A stretch of 64,000 nucleotides of DNA from an uncultured Prevotellaceae bacterium (GTDB lineage: Bacteria; Bacteroidota; Bacteroidia; Bacteroidales; Bacteroidaceae). The stretch is taken from contig CAMVIB010000011.1 of assembly GCA_947167455.1 (NCBI GenBank), positions 1 to 64,000 of the forward strand. The letters are read 5' to 3'. The notes below the pieces were generated by a model, which ran no database searches, was not told where the DNA came from, and saw only the letters and a program-made list of their open reading frames with translations. Both the position numbers and the translations under genes were made by a program. Positions 1 to 8,272 of this stretch are shown one piece after another (positions within the stretch are counted from its first letter, which is position 1; every line of letters begins with the position of its first letter).

Positions 1-32
1 CATTCAAGTTGAACATTTGCGTTTTTTGGCCG

Positions 33-40
33 CAAAGGTA
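33..40 (-). promoter_or_regulatory. Bacteroidetes -7 promoter box (leftward)
   Basis: On the minus strand this reads TACCTTTG, the TAnnTTTG box of the Bacteroidetes primary sigma factor. Transcription would start near base 26, and an ATG lies on the minus strand at bases 3-1, so a gene probably begins at the left edge and continues outside the window. No good -33 TTTG is visible. The downstream gene is inferred only. Confidence 0.5.
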
Positions 41-66
41 CAGCGATAAAATGAGAGGGAAAAGCC

Positions 67-180
67 GGCTGCATTCGGATGGTTACGTTCTACCTCCCTC
101 CCTAAAAAACGAAACCGAACTCTGTCGGAGTCCGGTTTCGTTGTTTAGGGAGGCATATCGGCTGCATACGGATGGTTGCG
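67..180. repeat. Direct repeats flanking the rplT terminator
   Basis: Bases 67-87 and 160-180 match with three differences; both read GGCTGCATnCGGATGGTTnCG apart from the edges. They sit symmetrically around the hairpin at 97-153. Such a layout can arise by duplication of a target or of a terminator module; which applies cannot be told from this sequence alone. Confidence 0.5.
97..153 (-). terminator. Strong intrinsic terminator of the rplT operon
   Basis: A long hairpin: outer arms CCTCCCTAAA (97-106) and TTTAGGGAGG (144-153) enclose an inner stem built on ACGAAACCG and CGGTTTCGT. Read on the minus strand the inner stem is followed by a run of six T, as in a rho-independent terminator, and it lies downstream of rplT. 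The hairpin is flanked by a 21-bp imperfect direct repeat (67-87 and 160-180). The stretch 1-317 holds no supported gene apart from these signals. Confidence 0.8.
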
Positions 181-317
181 CCGCCGATGTCGATGGGAGG
201 GGTACAAAGAAGCATCCCCCTCAGTACCAGCTCTATACAATGGGCAGGAAAGGATAGAGCTGTTGGAAATATAATGAAGGGGATGCTGTACGCGTTGTCG
301 ATGATGCGCTGAGAGGC

Positions 318-662
318 TTACTTCACCTTGGCCACGATAGCCTTGAAGGCCTCCTGATGGTTCATGGCGAGGTCGGCGAGAACCTTACGGTTGATCTCCA
401 CGCCAGCCTTGTGGAGCGCTCCCATGAGCTGGCTATAGCTCATGCCCTCGAGGCGGGCGGCAGCGTTGATACGCTGAATCCACAGAGCACGGAAGCTACG
501 CTTCTTGTTCTTGCGGTCGCGATAGGCGTAGGTGAGACCTTTCTCCCATGTGTTTTTGGCTACTGTCCAGACGTTCTTGCGAGCGCCGTAGAAGCCACGG
601 GTGAGCTTCAGGATTCTTTTTCTCTTTGCACGTGATGCAACGTGATTTACTGATCTTGGCAT
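318..662 (-). CDS. rplT: 50S ribosomal protein L20
   Basis: Large-subunit rRNA-binding protein needed early in 50S assembly. The 114-residue product has the family's normal length, the basic N-terminus ([19 protein letters not shown]), and the helical core with [20 protein letters not shown] and [11 protein letters not shown], all typical of L20. It is the last gene of the leftward thrS-infC-rpmI-rplT cluster, the classic bacterial order, and is followed by a strong terminator. L20 autoregulates rpmI-rplT in other bacteria; no obvious leader structure was identified here. Confidence 0.97.
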   Translation of the reverse strand: MPRSVNHVASRAKRKRILKLTRGFYGARKNVWTVAKNTWEKGLTYAYRDRKNKKRSFRALWIQRINAAARLEGMSYSQLMGALHKAGVEINRKVLADLAMNHQEAFKAIVAKVK

Positions 663-798
663 AGTTTTGTTTGTTTGTGAACGTAAGCGCCGCGGTGCGG
701 ACTTGTCGTGCTTAGCGTCCTGATTGTTGACTTTGGGTGGCTGCCTCGGCAGAGGTCGCGGGCAGCTCTTGTTTTAACTCTCTGTCCTGAAAAGATGA

Positions 799-996
799 TT
801 AGCGGAGCAGCAGCAGCTCACGCACCTGCTTGCGATTGGCCGTTACGACGAGGTCGCTGTGCTGGAGGTTGCGCTTTTGCTTCTTGGTCTTCTTCGTCAG
901 GATGTGACTGTGATAAGCGTGGTGGCGCTTAATCTTACCCGTTCCGGTGAGTACGAAGCGCTTCTTGGCACCGGAATTAGTCTTTACTTTTGGCAT
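799..996 (-). CDS. rpmI: 50S ribosomal protein L35
   Basis: Small 65-residue basic ribosomal protein. The sequence starts [14 protein letters not shown] and carries the [16 protein letters not shown] segment and the KQKRNL motif that define L35. A longer open frame runs upstream to 1224, but the family start is clearly the ATG at 996-994. It lies between infC and rplT with a 136-nt gap to rplT and a 79-nt gap to infC, in the conserved operon order. Confidence 0.96.
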   Translation of the reverse strand: MPKVKTNSGAKKRFVLTGTGKIKRHHAYHSHILTKKTKKQKRNLQHSDLVVTANRKQVRELLLLR

Positions 997-1075
997 TTTT
1001 TTGTTGTTTAAATTGTTATTGAATGTTAACAGGCGCGGCTGCGCATATACCGGGCGCAGCGCGCAACCCTTTCTT

Positions 1076-1762
1076 CTAATCGTCCCAGTCCTCACCCTCA
1101 ACCTTCGGGCCTGTATATTCCTTGCGGGCCTTCTGCTGAGGCTGTCGCTTGACGGGTGCGGCCGGCTTCGTGTCGTCAGGCTCGTCGTCGAAGTCGTCGG
1201 TGTCGTCATCGACCTCTTCGGCAACGACTTTCTTCGGGGCTGTCTTCTTCGGGGCTATGAACATCGTCATGCGCTTACCCTCGAGGACGGGCATACCCTC
1301 CACCTTGCCATACTCCTCCAGGTCTTGCGCGAAGCGCAACAGCAGCACCTCGCCCTGCTCCTTGAAGAGAATGCTGCGTCCGCGGAAGAAGACGTAAGCC
1401 TTCACGCGGTCGCCATCGGAAAGGAACCCCTGAGCGTGCTTGAGCTTGAAGGCGTAGTCATGCTCATCGGTCTGAGGTCCGAAGCGTATCTCCTTGACCT
1501 CAACCTTGACCTGCTTGGCCTTCATCTCCTTCTGCCGTTTCTTCTGCTGGTAGATGAACTTGGAGTAGTCTATGAGGCGACATACCGGAGGCTGTGCGTT
1601 GGGTGATATCTCCACGAGATCCACTCCCTTCTGCTCTGCGAGGCGCAGTGCGTCGCGTGTCGGTAGTACTTTCGACTCGATGTCATCGCCGACGATACGC
1701 ACCTCCTTGGCACGGATCTGCTCGTTGACACGATACTGGTTCTTGAGGTTGTCTCTTTTCAT
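1076..1762 (-). CDS. infC: Translation initiation factor IF-3
   Basis: Binds the 30S subunit and polices initiator tRNA and start-codon choice. Residues 1-175 form the usual two-domain IF-3: the N-domain includes [18 protein letters not shown] and the [16 protein letters not shown] linker; the C-domain includes [20 protein letters not shown]. Residues about 178-228 are an extra tail rich in Asp, Glu, Pro and Lys, making the protein longer than the roughly 180-residue E. coli form; such tails occur in Bacteroidetes. The start is an ATG, not the rare AUU used in enterobacteria. It probably shares the thrS transcript and may also have its own promoter at 1828-1835. Confidence 0.96.
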   Translation of the reverse strand: MKRDNLKNQYRVNEQIRAKEVRIVGDDIESKVLPTRDALRLAEQKGVDLVEISPNAQPPVCRLIDYSKFIYQQKKRQKEMKAKQVKVEVKEIRFGPQTDEHDYAFKLKHAQGFLSDGDRVKAYVFFRGRSILFKEQGEVLLLRFAQDLEEYGKVEGMPVLEGKRMTMFIAPKKTAPKKVVAEEVDDDTDDFDDEPDDTKPAAPVKRQPQQKARKEYTGPKVEGEDWDD

Positions 1763-1827
1763 AAGTTCGGCCTTTGCCGAAGGGTTAAGTGTTGATGATA
1801 GTGTTATAGCAATGTGGATTGCGGGCG

Positions 1828-1835
1828 CAAAGTTA
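1828..1835 (-). promoter_or_regulatory. Possible internal promoter for infC
   Basis: The minus strand reads TAACTTTG followed by CGCCC, matching TAnnTTTG. It overlaps the last codons of thrS and lies 66 nt upstream of infC. No convincing TTTG is found 19 nt further upstream, so it may be weak. Confidence 0.4.
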
Positions 1836-3776
1836 ATACTTTTCTGTCATTTGACGAACTTCTTCGTCAATTTTCTTTGCAAAATCCTCAAATTTCATGC
1901 TTCCCTGGTCGCCTTGACCCTGTCGGCGCACACTTACGGTGCCTTCAGCGGCCTCTTTTTCGCCCACGATGAGCAAGTAGGGTATGTGCTTCATCTCGTT
2001 GTCGCGAATCTTGCGGCCGATTTTCTCAGAGCGGTCATCGAGCACGGTGCGCACGTCGTGGGCCTCCAGATACTCCTGCACGCGTGTGGCGTAATCGACG
2101 AACTTGTCCGAGATGGGCAGTATGGCCACCTGGTCGGGTGTGAGCCACAGGGGGAAATGTCCTGCCGTATGTTCTATGAGCACTGCCACGAAGCGCTCCA
2201 TGCTGCCGAATGGTGCACGGTGTATCATCACGGGGCGGTGCTTCTGATTGTCCTCGCCTGTGTATTCGAGCTGGAAGCGTTCCGGCAGGTTGTAATCGAC
2301 CTGAATGGTGCCGAGCTGCCAGCGGCGACCCAGTGCATCCTTCACCATGAAATCGAGCTTCGGACCATAGAAAGCGGCCTCGCCAAGCTCGGTGCGTGTG
2401 GAGAGTCCCTTCTCCTCACAAGCCTCGATGATGGCACGTTCGGCCTGCTCCCACACCTCGTCAGAGCCGATGTACTTCTCCTTGTTGTTGGGGTCGCGCA
2501 GAGAAATCTGTGCCTCATAGTTGTCGAAGTCGAGAGCGCCGAAGATGATCTGGATGATTTCCATCACACGGATGAACTCCTGCTTCACCTGGTCGGGGCG
2601 GCAGTAGAGATGGGCATCGTCCTGGGTGAAGGAGCGCACACGTGTCAGACCGTGCAGCTCGCCGCTCTGCTCGTAGCGATACACGGTGCCGAACTCTGCC
2701 AGACGCAGTGGCAAGTCCTTATAGCTGCGTGGCTTCGACGCGAATATCTCACAGTGGTGCGGGCAGTTCATGGGCTTGAGCAGATACTCCTCGCCCTCCT
2801 CGGGGGTTGTGATGGGGCGGAATGAGTCTTTGCCATAGTGCTCCCAGTGACCGGAAGTGACGTAGAGGTTCTTGCCTCCGATATGCGGGGTTATGACCTG
2901 CTGGTAGCCGTAGCGCTTCTGGATCTTCTTAAGCATGTCCTCCAGACGCAGGCGCAGAGCCGTACCCTTCGGCAGCCAGATGGGCAAGCCCTTGCCCACA
3001 CGCTCCGAGAACATGAAGAGCTCCATCTCCTTGCCTATCTTACGATGGTCGCGCTTCTTGGCCTCCTCCATGAGGGTTACGTACTCGTCGAGGAGCTTCT
3101 TCTTCGGGAAGGTGATGCCGTAGATGCGTGTCATCTGGGGGCGCTTCTCGTCACCGCGCCAGTAGGCAGAGCTTACGGCGGTTATCTTCACAGCTTTGAT
3201 GGGTGCCGTGGAGACGAGGTGCGGGCCGCGGCAGAGGTCGGTGAAATTGCCCTGGGTGTAAGTGGTGATATGTCCGTCCTCGAGGTCGGCGATAAGTTCG
3301 TTCTTATAGTTCTGGCCGTTGTCGCCGAAGAACTTCAAGGCATCGGCCTTCGAGATGTCGCGGCGTACGAGTTGCTCCTTGCGCTGCACGAGCTCCATCA
3401 TCTTCTTCTCGATGGCAGGGAAGTCGGCCTCACGGATTGTGACGCCCTCTGGCGGCATGACATCATAATAGAAACCACGCTCTATGGCGGGGCCGATGCC
3501 GAACTGCGTGCCAGGCCACAACTCTTGCAGTGCCTCGGCCATGAGGTGGGCACTGGTGTGCCAGAAGGCATGTTTGCCTTCTTCGTCATCCCACTTCAGG
3601 AGCACCAGCTGTGCATCTTCGGTGATGGGACGGTTGAGTTCAACGGTAACGCCGTTGACGCTACAAGCGAGAACATCAGCAGCCAGCCTTGGCGAGATGC
3701 TCTCGGCAATTTCATAACCTGTGACGCCGACCTCACGCTCGAGCACGTCGCCATTAGGGAGTGTAATCTTAATCAT
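1833..3776 (-). CDS. thrS: Threonyl-tRNA synthetase
   Basis: Charges tRNA-Thr. The 647-residue length is normal for a full bacterial enzyme. Domains in order: TGS (about 1-60), editing domain with the metal-type [11 protein letters not shown] motif near residue 73-83 and the later CRGPH segment, class II catalytic core with [13 protein letters not shown] and the [13 protein letters not shown] motif, and the C-terminal anticodon-binding domain. It is the first gene of the leftward translation cluster, with a 70-nt gap to infC and its own promoter-like box upstream. Confidence 0.98.
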   Translation of the reverse strand: MIKITLPNGDVLEREVGVTGYEIAESISPRLAADVLACSVNGVTVELNRPITEDAQLVLLKWDDEEGKHAFWHTSAHLMAEALQELWPGTQFGIGPAIERGFYYDVMPPEGVTIREADFPAIEKKMMELVQRKEQLVRRDISKADALKFFGDNGQNYKNELIADLEDGHITTYTQGNFTDLCRGPHLVSTAPIKAVKITAVSSAYWRGDEKRPQMTRIYGITFPKKKLLDEYVTLMEEAKKRDHRKIGKEMELFMFSERVGKGLPIWLPKGTALRLRLEDMLKKIQKRYGYQQVITPHIGGKNLYVTSGHWEHYGKDSFRPITTPEEGEEYLLKPMNCPHHCEIFASKPRSYKDLPLRLAEFGTVYRYEQSGELHGLTRVRSFTQDDAHLYCRPDQVKQEFIRVMEIIQIIFGALDFDNYEAQISLRDPNNKEKYIGSDEVWEQAERAIIEACEEKGLSTRTELGEAAFYGPKLDFMVKDALGRRWQLGTIQVDYNLPERFQLEYTGEDNQKHRPVMIHRAPFGSMERFVAVLIEHTAGHFPLWLTPDQVAILPISDKFVDYATRVQEYLEAHDVRTVLDDRSEKIGRKIRDNEMKHIPYLLIVGEKEAAEGTVSVRRQGQGDQGSMKFEDFAKKIDEEVRQMTEKY

Positions 3777-3805
3777 AAAAAGGGTTTAAACTTGAAATGC
3801 GGGTG

Positions 3806-3813
3806 CAAAATTA
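3806..3813 (-). promoter_or_regulatory. Promoter box of thrS
   Basis: The minus strand reads TAATTTTG, then CACCC, 30 nt before the thrS ATG. A TTG appears about 22 nt further upstream at the expected -33 zone (CTTGCGG on the minus strand), giving a reasonable two-part Bacteroidetes promoter. Confidence 0.55.
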
Positions 3814-3908
3814 CAACATTATTTTTAAATGGCCGCAAGAAAAAGAGACTTTTATTCAAGGTGGCGCACAATAATTATTACATGCGCGCGCGAAATATAA
3901 TAATGTCT

Positions 3909-4092
3909 ATGATTATCCGCAATCATACCACCAACAAGACCGCGTTGCGGTCTTCGCTCAACACCTGAGGGTACTAGCGTAGCGAGCACCCCCGGTTGAC
4001 AGGCAATCGTGGAACATGCACTTTGGAAGAGTGCTCCATAATGTGAAAGAGCCACCCCTGCGGGTTCGCGCAGTGCGCTATCGGATAATGCG
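3909..4092. repeat. Hairpin-array repeat, copy A (one end only)
   Basis: Begins TGATTATCCGCAATCATACC and continues with short palindromes in series: AAGACCGCGTTGCGGTCTT, GGTACTAGCGTAGCGAGCACC, GCACTTTGGAAGAGTGC and CCACCCCTGCGGG. The same modules occur in the two copies at 43601-44177. The matching right-hand inverted end is absent here. This copy directly abuts the 3' end of a glutamine synthetase relic. No intact gene lies between 3777 and 4333. Confidence 0.75.
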
Positions 4093-4236
4093 CTATCTGA
4101 TGAACAATAGTTCGCGGTACTTGGGCAGCGGCCAGAGACTGTCATCGACGATGAGTTCGAGCTTGTCAATCTGACAGCGAATCTTGTCGAACATTGGGGC
4201 GATGGTGTCGTGGCAGGCGATGGCTTTCCGGATGAT
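4093..4236 (-). pseudogene. 3' remnant of glutamine synthetase type III
   Basis: On the minus strand an open frame ending in TAG at 4095-4093 encodes IAPMFDKIRCQIDKLEL, then VDDSLWPLPKYRELLFIR. This closely matches what is known of the extreme C-terminus of Bacteroidales type III glutamine synthetase (GlnN). Only about 45-48 codons are recognisable. The frame is closed by a stop about ten codons further upstream and contains no usable start before the conserved core. The ATP- and glutamate-binding domains are missing, so this is a relic. It lies between glmS, which diverges away, and a hairpin-array repeat. Confidence 0.72.
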
Positions 4237-4333
4237 ATTTGTAAATCCATGCAATAATGTGCACGGCTTCTACGTTATTAATAGAAAACGCCTTGCACTG
4301 CAATTCGTAAATAATAAGTAGTAAAATAACATC

Positions 4334-6181
4334 ATGTGTGGAATAGTAGGTTACATAGGTCATAAGAAAGCCTATCCCATTCTCATCAAAGGACTCCAGC
4401 GTCTGGAATACCGCGGCTACGACAGCGCCGGCGTGGCGCTCATCAGCGAGGACGGAGATCTCAACGTATATAAGGCCAAAGGTAAGGTGTCCGACCTCGA
4501 AGCCTGTTGCGAGGATAAGGACATCAGTGGCTGTGCCGGCATTGCCCACACCCGATGGGCGACGCACGGCGAGCCAAACAGCACCAACGCCCATCCGCAT
4601 TATTCGGCTTCGGGCCGGCTGGCGCTCATCCACAACGGCATCATCGAGAACTACATGACGCTGAAGGAGAAGCTCGTTGCCCTCGGCATACCATTCAAGA
4701 GCGTCACCGACACGGAGGTGCTTGTGCAGCTCATAGAGCACATCATGCTCAGCAACGAACTCACACTCCTCGAAGCCGTTCAAGTGGCATTGCATCAAGT
4801 CATCGGTGCCTACGCCATCGCCATCCTCGACCGCAAACACCCCGATACCATAGTCTGTGCACGTCAGAGCTCACCGCTCGTCGTGGGCTTGGGTGCCGAC
4901 GGCGACTTCTATCTTGCCTCAGATGCCAGTCCCATTGCCGAGTACACCGACAAAGTGGCCTATCTCAACGACGGTGACATCGCCGTGTTGCAGCCTGGCA
5001 AGGAGCTGAAGGTCGTTAACATCGACAACGAGACCCAGCACCCGAAGGTGAAGCAAATAGACATCACGCTCGGTCAGCTGGAGAAGGGGGGGTACCCTTT
5101 CTTCATGCTCAAGGAAATTTTCGAGCAGCCCGCATGCCTTCGCGACTGTATGCGGGGCCGCATCAACGTGGGCGCCGACCGCATCACGCTCTCTGCCGTC
5201 ATCGACTATCGCGAAAAGCTGATTAACGCACGCCGCATCATAATCGTAGCTTGCGGCACCAGCTGGCACGCCGGCCTCATCGGCAAGCAACTCATAGAGA
5301 GCCTCTGCCGCATACCCGTAGAGGTGGAATATGCATCAGAATTCAGATACCGCGACCCCGTCATCTATCCCGACGACGTGGTGATAGCCATCTCGCAGAG
5401 CGGCGAGACAGCCGATACGCTGGCGGCAATCGAACTGGCACGCCGCGCAGGAGCCTTCGTCTTCGGCATCTGCAATGCCATCGGAGCCAGCATCCCGCGC
5501 CAGACACAGACTGGAGTATATATCCACGTAGGACCGGAAATCGGCGTCGCCTCCACCAAAGCCTTCACGGGGCAGGTCACTGTACTCTCCATGCTCGCGC
5601 TATGTCTCGCCCACGAACGCGGCACCATACGAGCAGAGCATTACAAGGAAATGGTGCGCGAGCTCACGCTGATACCCGCCAAGCTGGAAAAGGCACTGGA
5701 GAGCAACGAGCAAATCGAACGCCTCGCACCAATCTTCACCTACGCCAAGAACTGCCTATACCTTGGGCGAGGCTACAACTATCCCGTAGCGCTCGAAGGT
5801 GCCCTGAAGCTGAAGGAAATCTCATATATACATGCCGAAGGCTATCCCGCAGCAGAGATGAAGCACGGCCCCATCGCTCTCATCGACAGCGAGATGCCAG
5901 TCTTCGTCATCGCCACCCGCGACCACCTCTATGATAAAGTCATCAGCAATATACAAGAGGTACGCGCGCGAGGAGGACGCGTCACGGCAATAGTGACGGA
6001 GGGTGACACGCAGATTCAGAAGTTCGCCGACCACATCATCGTCCTGCCAGACACTCTCGAGTGCTTCCAGCCCATCATCGCCAGCATACCCCTCCAGCTC
6101 TTGGCATACCATATAGCCGTATGCAAAGGAAAGGACGTTGACCGTCCCCGCAACCTCGCCAAGAGTGTGACCGTGGAGTGA
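4334..6181 (+). CDS. glmS: Glutamine-fructose-6-phosphate aminotransferase (isomerizing)
   Basis: Makes glucosamine-6-phosphate from fructose-6-phosphate and glutamine, the first step to UDP-GlcNAc for peptidoglycan and LPS. The 615-residue protein starts MCGIVGYIG, leaving Cys as the N-terminal nucleophile of the class II glutaminase domain (about 1-220), followed by two SIS sugar-isomerase domains with CGTSWHAG and SQSGETADT motifs, and the C-terminal RNLAKSVTVE end typical of GlmS. No glmS ribozyme was recognised upstream. It converges on the methyltransferase gene with a 28-nt gap. Confidence 0.98.
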   Translation: MCGIVGYIGHKKAYPILIKGLQRLEYRGYDSAGVALISEDGDLNVYKAKGKVSDLEACCEDKDISGCAGIAHTRWATHGEPNSTNAHPHYSASGRLALIHNGIIENYMTLKEKLVALGIPFKSVTDTEVLVQLIEHIMLSNELTLLEAVQVALHQVIGAYAIAILDRKHPDTIVCARQSSPLVVGLGADGDFYLASDASPIAEYTDKVAYLNDGDIAVLQPGKELKVVNIDNETQHPKVKQIDITLGQLEKGGYPFFMLKEIFEQPACLRDCMRGRINVGADRITLSAVIDYREKLINARRIIIVACGTSWHAGLIGKQLIESLCRIPVEVEYASEFRYRDPVIYPDDVVIAISQSGETADTLAAIELARRAGAFVFGICNAIGASIPRQTQTGVYIHVGPEIGVASTKAFTGQVTVLSMLALCLAHERGTIRAEHYKEMVRELTLIPAKLEKALESNEQIERLAPIFTYAKNCLYLGRGYNYPVALEGALKLKEISYIHAEGYPAAEMKHGPIALIDSEMPVFVIATRDHLYDKVISNIQEVRARGGRVTAIVTEGDTQIQKFADHIIVLPDTLECFQPIIASIPLQLLAYHIAVCKGKDVDRPRNLAKSVTVE

Positions 6182-6209
6182 GGATATCGCTGGCAGTGAC
6201 ATGTCAGCT

Positions 6210-7109
6210 TTATTGGCTCGTCGGGCGAAGCTCCCAGAAAGCCACTGCCGCCGCTGCTGCCACGTTAAGCGAATCGACGCCATGTGCCATGGGTATGCGC
6301 ACGGTGTAGTCGGCATCCGATATGGTAGAGTCGGCAAGACCGTCGCCCTCCGTCCCCATGATGATTGCCAGACGAGGTTCAACCTTCAGACGCACATCGT
6401 CGAGACCTATAGACCTGTCTGTCAAGGCCATTGCCACGGTCTTGAAGCCCAGACGTCGCAACTGTTGCTGCCAACCGTCATGGCAGCAGCTGCCTGTGAC
6501 AGACGATGCTGCACCGGTGTCATGTTGCTGAGGCAAGGCATTGCAGGACTCGCCGGTCCACGTCCATGGCACAAGGAACACCGTTCCCATGGACACCCTC
6601 ACGGCGCGACGGTTCAGGGGGTCACAACTTGCGGGCGTGAGCAGCACGCCGTCGATGCCTAAAGCTGCCGCCGAACGGAAGATAGCGCCAATGTTTGTTG
6701 TATCGACAACGCCGTCAATCACCACCACACGCCTCGCGCCACGACAGACATCCTCCAAACTTCTCGGTCGCGGGCGGCGCATGGCACAGAGCACGCCGCG
6801 CGTCAGGGTGTATCCCGTGAGCTGAGCCAGCAAAGAGCGCGCACCGGTATAGACGGGCACGCCGTGTGGCAGACGCGACACGATGTCGGCAGCATCGCCA
6901 TCGATGTGACGGTGCTCACAGAGCAATGCTACAGGCTCCATGCCGGCATTCAATGCCACGCGTATCACCTTGGGGCTTTCGGCGATGAAGATGCCCTTGT
7001 CTGGTTCGAGACGGTTGCGAAGCTGTGCCTCGGTGAGCGTGCTGAACACATCGAGCCCTGCCTGCGTGAGCGATGTGACTTCAATAAAAACGGAGGGCTT
7101 TGGCGTCAT
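6210..7109 (-). CDS. SPOUT (TrmH/SpoU family) RNA 2'-O-methyltransferase
   Basis: Predicted AdoMet-dependent rRNA or tRNA ribose methyltransferase. The N-terminal substrate-binding part contains RNRLEPDKGIFIAESPKVI. The C-terminal trefoil-knot domain shows VVVIDGVVDTTNIGAIFRSA, IIMGTEGDGL and the final DSLNVAAAAAVAFWEL motif, all characteristic of the family. A longer frame opens at 7205, but starting at the ATG at 7109 gives the usual N-terminus and a 29-nt overlap with the DUF4250 gene, suggesting translational coupling. The RNA target cannot be assigned from sequence. About 65 residues between motifs 1 and 2 include a Cys-containing insert. Confidence 0.88.
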   Translation of the reverse strand: MTPKPSVFIEVTSLTQAGLDVFSTLTEAQLRNRLEPDKGIFIAESPKVIRVALNAGMEPVALLCEHRHIDGDAADIVSRLPHGVPVYTGARSLLAQLTGYTLTRGVLCAMRRPRPRSLEDVCRGARRVVVIDGVVDTTNIGAIFRSAAALGIDGVLLTPASCDPLNRRAVRVSMGTVFLVPWTWTGESCNALPQQHDTGAASSVTGSCCHDGWQQQLRRLGFKTVAMALTDRSIGLDDVRLKVEPRLAIIMGTEGDGLADSTISDADYTVRIPMAHGVDSLNVAAAAAVAFWELRPTSQ

Positions 7110-7263
7110 AGTCGAAACCGCATTCTGCCAGCATGGCTTTGAGTTCGTCACAGTCGCGATTGAAACTCGAACACAACTCCTCGAGGTTGTCAAATTCGCC
7201 GTCACGCAGCAACATGTTCACTGCCGAGACAAGCATAGCGGGGTCATTGGGTAAGTGATCCAT
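7081..7263 (-). CDS. DUF4250 family small protein
   Basis: A 60-residue protein starting MDHLPNDPAMLVSAVNMLLR and ending CGFDYDAKALRFY. This matches the DUF4250 pattern (LPxDPxMLLSxxNxxLRD ... GYxYxxxxNxF), a short conserved family of unknown function. It precedes and overlaps the SPOUT methyltransferase by 29 nt, so the two are probably co-translated. A TATTTTTG promoter box lies 35 nt upstream. No membrane or signal segment is present. Confidence 0.82.
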   Translation of the reverse strand: MDHLPNDPAMLVSAVNMLLRDGEFDNLEELCSSFNRDCDELKAMLAECGFDYDAKALRFY

Positions 7264-7297
7264 ATAGTTTCATTTTAGGAAGTGATAAGCAGATATG

Positions 7298-7305
7298 CAA
7301 AAATA
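7298..7305 (-). promoter_or_regulatory. Promoter box of the DUF4250-methyltransferase pair
   Basis: The minus strand reads TATTTTTG, then CATATC, 35 nt before the DUF4250 start. It matches TAnnTTTG; no clear -33 TTTG is visible. Confidence 0.45.
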
Positions 7306-7374
7306 GTTTATGGTGGGTTCTATAAATTAGCATTGGATTGTTCTTAGGCTATTTTCGGGCATATTTTGTTTCAA

Positions 7375-7580
7375 GGCCGCCGGGACGTTGCAGGCCGCTC
7401 GGCGCTTGCGACGCTTGACACTTCAAGCGCTCGAGCTCTGCTCGCTCCACACTTGGAGAACGTCCCAAGGACATGAAGCAAAAGATGCCGAGATCTCGTG
7501 CAAGGTGAGCGGCGTAAAGCTTGCTTTAGTGCCCGAGCCGCAGCCGAGATTATCCAAGAGAGACAAGAGCAGACAAAGAT
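7375..7580. repeat. Intergenic palindromic repeat region
   Basis: The 411-nt gap 7264-7674 holds no supported gene. It contains an inverted repeat GGGACGTT/AACGTCCC (7382-7389 and 7459-7466) enclosing a perfect-stem motif GCTTGACACTTCAAGC (7413-7428), which recurs identically at 60225-60240. A second segment (7480-7565) has the GTGCAAGG..GCCGAGCCGCAGCCG arrangement that I associate with dispersed intergenic repeats of Prevotella and Bacteroides genomes. Confidence 0.5.
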
Positions 7581-7621
7581 AATTCATAGTGTGTGGCACA
7601 CATCCATTCCACGCCCTGTAT

Positions 7622-7660
7622 GGGCAAAAGAATGACCATGCGTTTTCAAATCTTTTGCCC
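7622..7660 (-). terminator. Inverted repeat downstream of the phosphatase gene
   Basis: GGGCAAAAGA (7622-7631) pairs perfectly with TCTTTTGCCC (7651-7660). It starts 14 nt past the phosphatase stop codon on the minus strand. A T run after the stem is not obvious, so termination is likely but unproven. Confidence 0.55.
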
Positions 7661-7674
7661 TTACAAGGCGCGTG

Positions 7675-8145
7675 TCATGTGGGAGACCTATCGCTGTTGC
7701 CAAGAATGCCTTGGCACCCCTCGAGCACGTCGCGCCATGTGGCATCGAAGTCGCCAGTGTACCAAGGGTCGGCGACATCGCCGGGACGCGATGTGAAATC
7801 CATAAGCTTGTGAATTTTGCCATCGGGGTCGCCGTCGCAGATGCGTAGCATGTTACGGATGTTCCACCCGTCCATACCAATGAGCAGGTCAAAGCGGTCG
7901 TAGTCGGAACGTCGAAGCTGGCGTGAACGCTTGCCTTCGCAGCTTATGCCGTGTTCGGACAGCTTGCGGCGGGCAGGGGGATAGACGGCATTGCCGATTT
8001 CCTCTGTCGATGTTGCTGCAGACTCTATATAGTAGCTATCGGCCAAGCCAGCCTTGCTGACGAGGTCTTTCATCACAAATTCGGCCATCGGACTCCTGCA
8101 GATGTTGCCGTGGCAGACGAAAAGTATGCGTGTCATATCCATCAC
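7675..8145 (-). CDS. Low-molecular-weight protein-tyrosine phosphatase
   Basis: Cytoplasmic phosphatase of the LMW-PTP fold. The active-site loop CHGNICRS lies near the N-terminus (nucleophile Cys11 and Arg17 if the first Met is used), and the general-acid motif DPWYTG follows at about residue 126. Length 156 residues is normal. MTRILFVC suggests that the fourth residue, also Met, may be the real start. Homologues act on tyrosine phosphates, sometimes in capsule regulation or arginine-phosphate removal; no capsule genes are nearby, so the substrate is unknown. A TACCTTTG box sits just upstream. Confidence 0.92.
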   Translation of the reverse strand: MMDMTRILFVCHGNICRSPMAEFVMKDLVSKAGLADSYYIESAATSTEEIGNAVYPPARRKLSEHGISCEGKRSRQLRRSDYDRFDLLIGMDGWNIRNMLRICDGDPDGKIHKLMDFTSRPGDVADPWYTGDFDATWRDVLEGCQGILGNSDRSPT

Positions 8146-8150
8146 GGCCG

Positions 8151-8158
8151 CAAAGGTA
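8151..8158 (-). promoter_or_regulatory. Promoter box of the phosphatase gene
   Basis: The minus strand reads TACCTTTG, then CGGCCGTG. It is only 5 nt from the first possible ATG and 14 nt from the second, so the mRNA would be leaderless or nearly so; this favours the start at MTRILF. Confidence 0.5.
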
Positions 8159-8234
8159 GCGAAAAGAAATCAAAAAAACAGTTCTCAATCCACAAAAACT
8201 AACTGACAATGCCTCTTTTCTTAACTCTTTTGAG

Positions 8235-8242
8235 TATCTTTG
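8235..8242 (+). promoter_or_regulatory. Promoter box of the CobW gene
   Basis: TATCTTTG, then CGCG, 30 nt before the ATG at 8273; a good match to the -7 consensus, without a clear -33 TTTG. Confidence 0.5.
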
Positions 8243-8272
8243 CGCGCTTGAATACATAAAAACACATCAAAC

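Noticed and set aside
1572..2825. 417-codon plus-strand frame inside thrS
   Set aside because: Antisense of threonyl-tRNA synthetase; no domain and no promoter.
4166..4840. 224-codon minus frame across the glmS start
   Set aside because: It overlaps the conserved N-terminus of glmS and shows no homology; only the GSIII tail in another frame is meaningful.
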